A stretch of DNA of 8,184 nt from an uncultured Longilinea sp. (GCA_937863945.1 CALMIB010000450.1:1-8184); one strand, 5' to 3'; positions 1 to 7,193 are shown, counted from the first letter of the stretch. Notes: generated by a model from the sequence alone, not told the origin. Translations and numbers: made by a program.

Positions 1-315
1 CACCTGCAACAGATCTAGGATGGCCAAGTGCTCACGCGTTTGCGGCATCACGCCCTCATCCGCGGCGATCACAAACAGCGCGGCGTCAATCCCGCCCACG
101 CCGGCCAGCATATTCTCGATGAAATCGCGGTGGCCGGGAACGTCCACAATGCCCACGGATTCCCCGCCGGGCAGCTTCATCCAGGCGAATCCCAGGTCAA
201 TGGTCATCTCCCGCTCCTGCTCCTCCTTGAGGCGGTCAGGATGGATGCCGGTGAGCGCTGCTACCAGCGTGGATTTACCGTGATCGACATGCCCGGCGGT
301 GCCAATAACGTGCAC
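1..315 (-). CDS. selB: Selenocysteine-specific elongation factor SelB, N-terminal GTPase part (3' end outside window)
   Basis: SelB is the EF-Tu-like GTPase that brings Sec-tRNA(Sec) to UGA codons marked by a SECIS element. The 105 visible residues are the start of the GTPase domain: the P-loop G1 motif GHVDHGKST at residues 8-16, a G2 threonine at 38 in EMTIDLGFAW, and the G3 motif DVPGH at 58-62. The segment TIDLGFA is typical of SelB rather than EF-Tu, EF1A or CysN. The usual RG before the G2 threonine is replaced by EREM, which I believe occurs in Chloroflexota SelB (memory, not checked). The start is GTG at 315, chosen because AGGAGG (321-326) sits 5 nt upstream and the protein then begins MHVIGTAGHVDHGKS as expected. 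The upstream coiled-coil gene stops 9 nt before it, so the two are probably cotranscribed. The NKxD motif, the other EF-Tu-like domains and the C-terminal winged helices that bind SECIS fall outside the window. Confidence 0.93.
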   Translation of the reverse strand, partial: MHVIGTAGHVDHGKSTLVAALTGIHPDRLKEEQEREMTIDLGFAWMKLPGGESVGIVDVPGHRDFIENMLAGVGGIDAALFVIAADEGVMPQTREHLAILDLLQV

Positions 316-320
316 GCCGC

Positions 321-326
321 CCTCCT
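321..326 (-). promoter_or_regulatory. Ribosome binding site of selB
   Basis: On the minus strand this reads AGGAGG, a full consensus Shine-Dalgarno, 5 nt before the GTG start of selB. It overlaps the TAG stop (325-327) of the upstream coiled-coil gene. It fixes the GTG at 315 as the selB start. Confidence 0.8.
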
Positions 327-1503
327 ACCGGGTCTGGCTAAAGTTCTTGTCGTACTGCTCCATCCAGTCGTGCGCGGTGGAAAGGAGCGCCTGCAACCGC
401 TTCTGGGTTTCTTCGACAATTTGGCGCTGCAAATCGCGGATCTCCTGGGCGTTATCTTCCAGCGTGACCAGGCGATCATTGATCTTTTCAAACTGGCGGT
501 TCACCTCGCGCTGAGTTTCCTCCTGAGACAGGGTGTAGTTGGTCCAGCGTTTCTGGTCATCTGCCTTGAAAGAAACCCATTCCTGCCGGAAGCGATCTTC
601 AGTTAAGCGTTGCATTTCGGTGATTTCATTGATGCGCCGTTCAAAGCGCTGCGAGATTTCCTCAAAGCCTTCCTGGGCGCGTTTGATCGAGCGGTGGGTG
701 GCATCCAGGGCTTGAAGCTGGGCGTCCAGGTTCTGCGCCGATTTTTCGATGACCTCGAAGCGAACTTTCCAATCTTTCCATACGCGGTCGCGCTCCACCT
801 GGAGCAGGTTTTGTTTTTCAATGAACGCGGTTTGAGCCTGGCGGCGCTCGCCTTCGGCCGCCTGGAATTCCGATAAGCGCATCTCGATCTTGCGCAGCGA
901 TTCGGCGTTCAAATCTGATTTGCCGCGCTGCTCTTCCATGCGTTTACGCAGCGCAGCCACTTCGCCCTGCAGGTCGGTCAGGCGTTTGGTGTCCTGCCGC
1001 TGGGCATCTTCCAATAATTTTTGCGCACGGCGATATTCCTCGTCACCCCGCATGGATTCGGACAGCTTAAGCTCCAGCTCTTCGATCAACCGCCCCAGGC
1101 GAAAATCTTCCTCCACCCGCGCTTGCAGGCTGCGTTTCAACTCGGGGATGGGGTCCAACCCCTTTCGCACATCGCCAATGGCAACATTCAGCGATTCAAC
1201 GTCCGCCCGACGCTGTTTTTCAATTTCCCGGTCGCGCTCGACCCGCTGGCGTTCGGCCGCCTCGACCGTGCGGTTGGTTTCCACCCGGATTTGGCCAATC
1301 ATGGTTTCCAACTGATCAAAGCGCGGCATTGCGCCGGCCAAACGGGCCAATTCCAGGCTTTGTTCCTTGATTTGCTGCAACAGCGACGGAATACTTCCGG
1401 CCAGGTTGTTGACCTTTTCTTCCAATGTCGCAATTGTCAATTTATCTTTTCGGCGTTCGTCGTCAAGCCAATCCAGGCGCTTGATGATCTGTTCCAGGTC
1501 CAT
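325..1503 (-). CDS. Coiled-coil protein of unknown function encoded directly upstream of selB
   Basis: A 392-residue soluble protein dominated by heptad-like, highly charged helical sequence (rich in E, R, K, Q and L), with no visible signal peptide, membrane segment or catalytic motif. I see no cysteine in it. Roughly residues 1-55, 85-300 and 325-370 look like long coiled coils. A break rich in G and P (RKGLDPIPELKR) lies near 114-124, and an aromatic patch (W309, F312, W320, Y323) lies near the C-terminus. The start ATG at 1503 has a strong ribosome binding site, GAGGTGA at 1507-1513. An extended -10 promoter lies just upstream, so this gene probably begins its own transcript with selB. 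The protein resembles long-coil structural or SMC-like proteins only in composition. I do not recognise a family and assign no function. Its position suggests, but does not show, a link to SelB. Confidence 0.85.
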   Translation of the reverse strand: MDLEQIIKRLDWLDDERRKDKLTIATLEEKVNNLAGSIPSLLQQIKEQSLELARLAGAMPRFDQLETMIGQIRVETNRTVEAAERQRVERDREIEKQRRADVESLNVAIGDVRKGLDPIPELKRSLQARVEEDFRLGRLIEELELKLSESMRGDEEYRRAQKLLEDAQRQDTKRLTDLQGEVAALRKRMEEQRGKSDLNAESLRKIEMRLSEFQAAEGERRQAQTAFIEKQNLLQVERDRVWKDWKVRFEVIEKSAQNLDAQLQALDATHRSIKRAQEGFEEISQRFERRINEITEMQRLTEDRFRQEWVSFKADDQKRWTNYTLSQEETQREVNRQFEKINDRLVTLEDNAQEIRDLQRQIVEETQKRLQALLSTAHDWMEQYDKNFSQTR

Positions 1504-1534
1504 GCATCACCTCAGAGAATAAACTCTTTTAAGG

Positions 1535-1543
1535 ATTATACCA
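1535..1543 (-). promoter_or_regulatory. Extended -10 promoter for the coiled-coil/selB transcript
   Basis: The minus strand reads TGGTATAAT: a perfect TATAAT (1535-1540) preceded by the TGn extension (1541-1543). It lies in the only real gap (1504-1557) between the membrane module and the coiled-coil gene. Transcription would start near 1528, giving a leader of about 25 nt with the ribosome binding site in place. No good -35 box is visible at 16-18 nt spacing, which is usual for extended -10 promoters. No convincing terminator precedes it, so read-through from the membrane operon is also possible. Confidence 0.6.
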
Positions 1544-1557
1544 TCCGGGTTTTTGGA

Positions 1558-2952
1558 TTAGAACAAATTGGCAAATCCACTCAGAACATTCAGCATCATT
1601 GAAATCATCGGCGTTGGAAAAACGCCCGCCACAAACAACATCACAACCCCGGCCGAGAGCAACGCGATCTGATACCAACCCTCGCCAGGCTGGCCGGTCG
1701 TTGGTTCCCGGCGAAACAGGGCGCTCAGGTAGCGCAAACCGCCATACATCATCCCCGCGCTGCCGATCAAAGCCCAAATTGCCACGGCGATGGAACCGGC
1801 GCCCAGCTCTTCCAGCAACGGTTGCCGGACCGGGAATCCGGCCAGCAATGGCAGCCCGCTGATCGAGAAGATCGCCACCAGGCTGGCAAGCGATGCAATT
1901 GGCACCTGCCAGAAGGCCAGGCCTTCATCCTCGAACCGCAATGAAACGTTGCGGCTTTGCATGACCGATAAGGATAGCGCGAACAATCCAAATCCGATCA
2001 ACCGGGGAACCAGCCCGGCGGCGAACAACGCCAGGCCGGTTTCTGAGTGCAGGCTGATCGCCAGCAGCGCAAACCCGGTCTCCTGGATGACTGCGTAACC
2101 AAACAGCCGCGTCAGGTCGCGTTGAAACGCCGCCCAAATGCCCGCCGTTGCCACCATGATGGTTCCGGCCAACTGCAACCCCTGGAAGAAAACAGGCGAA
2201 TTGCGTAGAAAAGCAAAAGCATCCAGGAAGTTGAGCATGAGAAAAAAGACCACCGTGGGAAGCAGGCTGAACAGAAACGCTGCATTATAGGGTTGGCTTT
2301 CGCCGCTGAGCAGCGGAAGCCAGGTGTAAAACGGTAATATCGCCAACCAGAATGCTAATCCCAGGCCCAGCAGGAGCATCGCCTCAAGCAGCAGCGTATC
2401 ATTTGCCGGGTTAATCTCAATGGCGTTCAGCGCCCACCCGCCCAGCAAAATAAATGGCATGCCCAACGTCATAAAGATTAAATATCGCAGCACGCCCTGA
2501 CCAGCCGGTCGGCCCGGCGCAACCAGCATCGGAATGCTGACCAGAACGGCCAGTTCTACCAGTGGAGCCGCGTACAGAAACGGCTCAACTGCCAGGGAGG
2601 CCACAAGGATGGCGATGATTGCCAACCCCAACGGCGCAAATAACCGGTGCGTTCCTGCGGCCGGCGCGCCCAGAAACCAGAAAGCGCCCAGCCCGTACAC
2701 CAGCACCAGGAAGAACCGGTCATTGGAATTGAGCACCAACTGCCTGCCCAGCACGGAGAAGGATGTGGATAGTTCATACGCCCGCCCGCCTAACAGGACC
2801 AGTTCATCGAAATTTACAAAAGCCGCGGCCAGGGCAAGCCCAAGCGTCACCCCTGCGGCGATCCAGCGGGTGATACGGATAAACCGGTTGAACAAGACCA
2901 ACAAAATGGAAACGCCAAAGGGAACGAAAATCCAAAACGTTACCGTGCTCAC
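1558..2952 (-). CDS. NuoM/HyfF-like antiporter family membrane subunit (proton-conducting transporter family, divergent)
   Basis: A 464-residue protein with about 14 hydrophobic segments, shaped like the Mrp/complex I antiporter-like subunits (NuoL/M/N, MrpA/D, HyfB/D/F). Landmarks: PLVELAVLVSIP at 130-141, where E133 matches the conserved TM5 glutamate; LPFYTWLP at 206-213, matching the broken TM7 motif PFHxWLP; QRDLTRLFGYAVIQETG at 277-293, matching the QxDLKRxxAYSSI stretch; and SISGLPLLAGFPVRQ at 363-377, matching the GLPxxxGFxxK motif of TM12. By-eye alignment puts W202 at the TM7 lysine, T233 at the TM8 lysine and R376 at the TM12 lysine, so the usual proton path is largely altered. The start is GTG at 2952, with GGAGGA 6 nt upstream; it overlaps the previous stop as GTGA. 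It is the last gene of the three-gene membrane module. The family is fairly sure; whether it moves ions is not. The true subfamily (MrpD, NuoM or HyfF) is unresolved. Confidence 0.85.
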   Translation of the reverse strand: MSTVTFWIFVPFGVSILLVLFNRFIRITRWIAAGVTLGLALAAAFVNFDELVLLGGRAYELSTSFSVLGRQLVLNSNDRFFLVLVYGLGAFWFLGAPAAGTHRLFAPLGLAIIAILVASLAVEPFLYAAPLVELAVLVSIPMLVAPGRPAGQGVLRYLIFMTLGMPFILLGGWALNAIEINPANDTLLLEAMLLLGLGLAFWLAILPFYTWLPLLSGESQPYNAAFLFSLLPTVVFFLMLNFLDAFAFLRNSPVFFQGLQLAGTIMVATAGIWAAFQRDLTRLFGYAVIQETGFALLAISLHSETGLALFAAGLVPRLIGFGLFALSLSVMQSRNVSLRFEDEGLAFWQVPIASLASLVAIFSISGLPLLAGFPVRQPLLEELGAGSIAVAIWALIGSAGMMYGGLRYLSALFRREPTTGQPGEGWYQIALLSAGVVMLFVAGVFPTPMISMMLNVLSGFANLF

Positions 2953-3536
2953 AGCGTTTCCTCCGGTTCAGGATTGACCAGCAGGAATGCGCCCACCAAT
3001 GCCAGGCCAAGATTGACGCCGGAAATCAGACCAGCAACCAGCACCGAACGATCCACGGCAGCATACAGCAGCTCAAAACCTGAAAGGACCGTGAACAGTC
3101 CCAGGATCACGCGCAGCGGCTGGTGAGACATGCCCAGTTGCAATAGCCCCATGCCGATTAAAATGATCGCGCCCATTAAATAAGCGCTCGCGGCCGGAAA
3201 CAAGGTTTGCAACGATGGCGCGATGGCAAAAGCCATTACCCAGGTTAACGCCGCGGTGATCAACTTGAATCCGCCGCCGGAGATGCGCGTAAAACCGGTT
3301 TCAGCCAACGCTGTACCGGGTTGTGAAATTGCCAACACGGCTCCGGCCATCCAACCGGTGACCAGTTTTACCGCTGCCAGGCCGATCGGCCATTCCCACG
3401 AGATCATCCAGAACATGCCGATGTACTGGATGGCAAAGGCAATGATGCTCCAACGCCAACGCTGACTGATGAGCAGCGTGAGGGTTGACACAATTACCAG
3501 GGTCAGTGGAAGCCAACTCCAGGCAGGTTCGTTCAT
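2949..3536 (-). CDS. HyfE/NuoK-like small membrane subunit
   Basis: A 195-residue, very hydrophobic protein with about six membrane segments (near 10-24, 30-47, 52-70, 90-107, 117-135 and 142-186, the last covering two). Size, position between two large antiporter-like genes and local sequence fit HyfE, the extended NuoK-like subunit of group 4 hydrogenases. AAVKLVTGWMAGAVLA (54-69) parallels the lysine-containing HyfE helix, and QPLRVILGLFTVLSGFELLY (139-158) followed by GLISGVNLGLALVGAFLL (169-186) parallels the NuoK TM2/TM3 pair. E155 lies where NuoK has its essential TM2 glutamate; the TM3 glutamate position appears to be N175. Similarity is faint and was judged by eye. The start ATG at 3536 has GAGGGG 5 nt upstream and overlaps the previous stop as ATGA; its own TGA overlaps the next GTG start. 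An unrelated small membrane protein remains possible. Confidence 0.7.
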   Translation of the reverse strand: MNEPAWSWLPLTLVIVSTLTLLISQRWRWSIIAFAIQYIGMFWMISWEWPIGLAAVKLVTGWMAGAVLAISQPGTALAETGFTRISGGGFKLITAALTWVMAFAIAPSLQTLFPAASAYLMGAIILIGMGLLQLGMSHQPLRVILGLFTVLSGFELLYAAVDRSVLVAGLISGVNLGLALVGAFLLVNPEPEETL

Positions 3537-5140
3537 CGCAACCCCTCAGGTAAAAGCAGGGTCAACAGCAAAGCCAGCAACACCAACACCCACAGGACGC
3601 CGCCTTCACCCTCCAGGATCACGGAAAAACCTTCCACCAGCCAGTGGACTGCTTTCATGAAATCATTAAACAATACATACAGCCACCGCAGGCTTAAGAC
3701 GGAGGTCAGCCATTTCCCAATCACTCGAAATAGGCTCCTAATCCACTCAAATCGGCGGTTTTCGTGCGCCGTGCTGCGCCAGCGGTGAGCTGCGAAGAGC
3801 ATACCTGCCGCAACCAGGCTGGAAGCCAGGCTCACCGCCCAGGGGCCGACAATCAGGGTTTGACCCGCACCCAGGAAAACGATCAACCAGGCGCTTGCCA
3901 CCAGCATAAAGAGCCCCAGTGGGTAGGCCACCCGAATCCAACCCTGCATGTCCTTCAACGCATCACCGGGGGTCATGGCGTGCCGGATCATGCCGAACAT
4001 CAGCAATGCCGGGATCAGGACCAGCGCCAGGTCGAAAACAGTAAAACTCTCATCTACCACGCCAGGCCAGCCGTAAGCCGCCGGCGTGAAAGGCAGGCCA
4101 CTTAATGCCGCGGCTGCCAGGATGGGCAGCACGATCGAGAACCTTGCCCGCCCGGAATACAGGAACAACACGCCCCCGCACAGGATCATCAATGTGGACC
4201 ACGCCAGGCTGTTAAGCGGGTTCCCGTTGACGACACTGATCAAAGCCATACCGGCCAGTGAAATGATCCAGTACGGCCGGCCGTCCAGCTCATTGGCAGC
4301 GCTGGCCCACATCGCCGCCGCGTATAAAGCAGCGATGGCGGAAGCCACCAGCAGCAATGCGCCTCCGCCGGCGGTGACCTCAATGGGGCTCAGGCGCGCC
4401 AGCAGCACCAGGCTGGTGGCCGTCGAAACCATGCGCAGCAATGTTCCCACGCCGCGCCGCATGCGGATTTCCTGCTGGTAGGGCAAATTGAGCGGCAGCA
4501 CGCCGAGCCGCAATCCGGCCGCCAAGAGCAAGAGCACGTTGGCCTGTGGAAATGCGTTTGGCGCGCCTGAACCTGCAGCGTCCTGATCCACCACCAGGGC
4601 AGCCAGGGCGACGATTGTTCCGGATACGCGCGCGGCAAATGCGAGGATCACCTGACGGTTCAAACGCGGTTCCTGCACCGTGCGCAGCATGACGATCAAC
4701 TCGACAACATCGATCAGCGACCACACCAGCAGCAACGTGACCAGGTTGCCGGACAAAACCCCCATCAGGCCTATGCTGGTGATGAACAGGTTACTGGCCC
4801 AGGCCACCGGGATGCTCTTTTGCCCCAGGCGAACCGGGGCGGTTAGAATGACCGCCAGGAGCAGCGCGGCCAGGCTGAAAGCCAGCGGCCAGGAGACCGG
4901 GTCTACCTGCAACAACAGGCGGTCATCCAGCCTCACCTGGATGGGAAGCCAGTCGGCCAGTTGCAACGGGGCCGGGTTACGCAGACCCAGCGCCAGCAGC
5001 AGGCCCCAGCCGCCCACCGCGGCCAGCATGGCAATCAACCACGCCAGCCCGAAATTGGGGCGCAGCCGTTCCAACGCAAAAATGGCCAATGCCGCGACGA
5101 TCGGCAGTACCAGCAGAATGAATACAACCCAGGATGGCAT
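3533..5140 (-). CDS. NuoL-like antiporter family membrane subunit (divergent)
   Basis: A 535-residue protein with roughly 15 membrane segments. Landmarks of the NuoL/HyfB-type fold are weak but in order: LLLQVDPVSWPLAFSL (75-90), like the FRVDxLSxxF region; GNLVTLLLVWSLIDVVEL (131-148), TM5; LLAAGLRLGVLPLNLP (205-220), TM7 with R211 at the key lysine; LVLLARL (244-250), closing TM8; and AALSGLPFTPAAYGWPG (344-360), where TM12 normally carries a lysine. The TM5 glutamate position is S141, although D144 and E147 lie close by. A long amphipathic stretch (463-510, rich in R, W and F) followed by a final membrane helix (515-531) recalls the NuoL lateral helix, but shorter. The ATG at 5140 comes 3 nt after the hydantoinase stop and lacks a well-spaced ribosome binding site (GGAG is about 15 nt away), so translation may depend on coupling. 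It opens the three-gene module. Confidence 0.78.
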   Translation of the reverse strand: MPSWVVFILLVLPIVAALAIFALERLRPNFGLAWLIAMLAAVGGWGLLLALGLRNPAPLQLADWLPIQVRLDDRLLLQVDPVSWPLAFSLAALLLAVILTAPVRLGQKSIPVAWASNLFITSIGLMGVLSGNLVTLLLVWSLIDVVELIVMLRTVQEPRLNRQVILAFAARVSGTIVALAALVVDQDAAGSGAPNAFPQANVLLLLAAGLRLGVLPLNLPYQQEIRMRRGVGTLLRMVSTATSLVLLARLSPIEVTAGGGALLLVASAIAALYAAAMWASAANELDGRPYWIISLAGMALISVVNGNPLNSLAWSTLMILCGGVLFLYSGRARFSIVLPILAAAALSGLPFTPAAYGWPGVVDESFTVFDLALVLIPALLMFGMIRHAMTPGDALKDMQGWIRVAYPLGLFMLVASAWLIVFLGAGQTLIVGPWAVSLASSLVAAGMLFAAHRWRSTAHENRRFEWIRSLFRVIGKWLTSVLSLRWLYVLFNDFMKAVHWLVEGFSVILEGEGGVLWVLVLLALLLTLLLPEGLR

Positions 5141-5143
5141 CCT

Positions 5144-6568
5144 TTACAGTATATCTCCAAATGGTTTGCGGTTGATATACCGCCCCATCCCGGGTTTGCC
5201 AAACCAGGTTTCATTTTCCACAATCAAATTTCCCCGCAGGAAGACGCTCTCCGGGTAACCGGTTAATTCCCAGCCTTCATACAGGTTGTAATCGGTGCGA
5301 TGTTGGGCATGCGCCACGCCGTATTTAACCTTGCGCTGCGGATCCCAGATGACAATATCCGCGTCTGCGCCCGGCATCAGGGTGCCCTTTTTGGGGTACA
5401 TGCCAAAAATCCGCGCGGGGTTGGTGCAATTCAGGGCTACGAACTGGTTCGCGGTGATCTTGCCACTCCCCACGCCCATTGTCCACAGGATGGGCAAGCG
5501 GTCGCCCACGCCCGGCAGGCCATTTGGCACGCGGGTGAAATTATCGTAGCCCAGTTCCTTGCCCGGAATGGCAACGGGTTGGCCTTCATAAATAATCGGT
5601 TTTCGCCCGTCGAAGAAGAAGGAGCAGTGATCGGTCGCCATCACCTGCAAGGTGCCGTTAGCAATTCCCTCCCACAGGCGGGCGTTGTCGGCGGCGGAGC
5701 GCACGGGCGGCGAGCAAATCCATTTGGCTCCATCCGGCCGGCGCAGATCGTCCACCGTAAAGAACAGGTACTGCGGGCAGGTTTCACCCATCACAGCCAC
5801 GCCCCGCGAGCGCGCGTAAGCCAGTTGGTCCACCTCGCCGCCCGCGTTCATGTGCACGATATACACCGGCGCATCCGCCTGGGCAGCGATTGCCGCCGAG
5901 CGCAAAGTGGCTTCCACGGCCCCCCAGGCCGGCCGGGTGAGGGCGTGCCATTCGGGGGTGGTGCGGCCGGCCGCCTGTGCCTCGGCAATCAGGGTTTCGA
6001 TGACATCCCCGTTTTCCGCGTGCACCAGTGTGAGCAACCCGTGTTTCCTTGCCAACCGCATGACTTGATAAATATCGCCGTCCGAAATGCGCAAGCGGTT
6101 GTTATAAGCAGTAAAGACCTTGACGCTGGTGATGCCCGCAGTGGGGAGCTGTCCAATTTCATCTGCTACCTGCGCGTCAAAATGGGTGATGTTCATGTGA
6201 AAGCCAAAATCGATGGCCGCCTTGGGATCGGCTTTGGCGCGCCAGGCTTCCACGTTGGCCAGCAGGGGGCTGGTATCCTGCGAAACGAAATCGATCACAG
6301 TGGTGGTGCCGCCGAAAGCCGCAGCCTTGTGACCGGTATAGTGGTCGTCTGCTGAAACTGTGCCGGCCATGGGCAGGTCGAAATGCGTGTGAACATCCAC
6401 GCCGCCGGGCAGAATCAGTTTTCCAGAGGCATCCACCACCCGCGCTCCTTCCGGCGCAGTCAGGGATGGACCAATTTGCGCGATCATTTCACCTTCCACC
6501 AGGATATCCGCTTGAAACGTCTCGGCGGCAGTAATCAGCGTACCATTTTTTAACAATAAGCTGCTCAT
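5144..6568 (-). CDS. hydA: Dihydropyrimidinase / D-hydantoinase
   Basis: A 474-residue cytosolic amidohydrolase that opens the ring of dihydropyrimidines or 5-substituted hydantoins to N-carbamoyl amino acids (reductive pyrimidine or hydantoin breakdown). All binuclear-metal ligands of the family are present: H60 and H62 in GGVDVHTHFDLP, the lysine that becomes carboxylated (K150 in ITSVKVFTAYNN), H183 (LVHAENGD), H239 (YIVHMNAGG) and D313 (MATDHCSF). ICSPPVR at 284-290 and NPARIFGMYPKKG near the C-terminus are also typical. Length is normal for the family. The ATG at 6568 has GAGGAG 6 nt upstream. Dihydropyrimidinase and D-hydantoinase cannot be told apart from sequence alone; allantoinase and dihydroorotase fit less well. 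No beta-ureidopropionase, carbamoylase or dihydropyrimidine dehydrogenase gene is in the window. The next gene starts 3 nt after its stop, so the two are almost certainly on one mRNA. Confidence 0.93.
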   Translation of the reverse strand: MSSLLLKNGTLITAAETFQADILVEGEMIAQIGPSLTAPEGARVVDASGKLILPGGVDVHTHFDLPMAGTVSADDHYTGHKAAAFGGTTTVIDFVSQDTSPLLANVEAWRAKADPKAAIDFGFHMNITHFDAQVADEIGQLPTAGITSVKVFTAYNNRLRISDGDIYQVMRLARKHGLLTLVHAENGDVIETLIAEAQAAGRTTPEWHALTRPAWGAVEATLRSAAIAAQADAPVYIVHMNAGGEVDQLAYARSRGVAVMGETCPQYLFFTVDDLRRPDGAKWICSPPVRSAADNARLWEGIANGTLQVMATDHCSFFFDGRKPIIYEGQPVAIPGKELGYDNFTRVPNGLPGVGDRLPILWTMGVGSGKITANQFVALNCTNPARIFGMYPKKGTLMPGADADIVIWDPQRKVKYGVAHAQHRTDYNLYEGWELTGYPESVFLRGNLIVENETWFGKPGMGRYINRKPFGDIL

Positions 6569-6599
6569 GACTCACTCCTCACCGAATGGTTGTGCCATT

Positions 6600-7193
6600 T
6601 TACCAGTTTTGATCCGCCTGGTAGCGGTCTTTTTGTTCCTTCAGGTTGCTCAGGTCGCCCAACAACGCCAGCAACGCCGGGTCAATCAGGTCGTCGGGCA
6701 GGTCATCGGCCTGGTATTGCCCCTCTTGTAGTGCCCGCTCTCGCAGCGACCGCCACAACAGGCTGCGCTCTTCCGTCCGCACCACCAGGTCAGAAAGACG
6801 ATGCGCATTCATTAACATTTCACCGGTAGTGTAGAGAAAGGTCAACCGCCGCCATTTGCCCGCCTGGATCGGCGCCGGCAGCGCCTGCAGCGGGCCCAGT
6901 TGAATCTTGTAATACTCTTCCTTTGCCCGTGGGTGATCAGGTTCGCTGCGCAGCAGTTCCGCCCGGGTGGCCATCTCGTGACCGCGCACCGGTGCAATCA
7001 TTTCGATCTGCCAGCGGCGTTCCTCGCCAAAGTTGCCGGTCTGGTAAAACGCCAGGTAATCCACCGATACCACCTTTGGCGCGTGCCGCAACGGGATGCG
7101 ATACCACCCCAGCAACCGTGCAATCTCCAAATCGCGCGGGTCGGTGACCACTGCGACCAGGATTAACGCCGTGCTGGATGGAAGATTGCCCAT
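6600..7193 (-). CDS. Conserved-looking soluble protein of unknown function
   Basis: A 197-residue protein (from the start chosen here) without membrane segments or a signal peptide. It opens with a hydrophobic strand (ALILVAVVTDPRDLEIA), then LLGWYRIPLRHAPKVVSVDY and LAFYQTGNFGEE, a region with HEMATRAELL and DHPRAKEEYYKIQLGPL, then KWRRLTFLYTTGEML, and a charged helical C-terminus. The density of W, Y, P and G suggests a folded, conserved domain. I have a vague memory of similar bacterial proteins annotated as hypothetical, and I assign no function. The start is ATG at 7193, with GAGG 5 nt upstream. An in-frame ATG at 7217 would add 8 residues but lies inside a 17-bp hairpin with no ribosome binding site. 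The stop is 31 nt before the hydantoinase start, so the two may be cotranscribed. Confidence 0.8.
   Translation of the reverse strand: MGNLPSSTALILVAVVTDPRDLEIARLLGWYRIPLRHAPKVVSVDYLAFYQTGNFGEERRWQIEMIAPVRGHEMATRAELLRSEPDHPRAKEEYYKIQLGPLQALPAPIQAGKWRRLTFLYTTGEMLMNAHRLSDLVVRTEERSLLWRSLRERALQEGQYQADDLPDDLIDPALLALLGDLSNLKEQKDRYQADQNW

Noticed and set aside
28..606. A 192-codon plus-strand frame opposite selB and the coiled-coil gene
   Set aside because: It crosses the junction of two well-supported minus-strand genes and reads as a mirror of their codon bias.
1541..1557. Terminator between the membrane module and the coiled-coil gene
   Set aside because: Only a 4-bp stem (ATCC/GGAT) is visible and there is no U run after it, so it is too weak to call.
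1558..5140. Assignment of the membrane trio to Mrp antiporter or DabAB carbon uptake
   Set aside because: No MrpB/C/E/F/G-like small genes and no DabA-like gene are adjacent, and the middle protein is closer in size and pattern to HyfE.
5300..6355. A 351-codon open frame on the plus strand opposite the hydantoinase
   Set aside because: It is a GC-rich antisense shadow of a gene with complete catalytic residues. Its translation has an odd composition rich in H, R and G and no recognisable motif.
6569..6601. A leader mini-ORF (MAQPFGEE) just before the hydantoinase start
   Set aside because: An ATG at 6598 opens 8 codons ending at a TGA close to the real start, but it has no ribosome binding site and nothing suggests a regulatory peptide.
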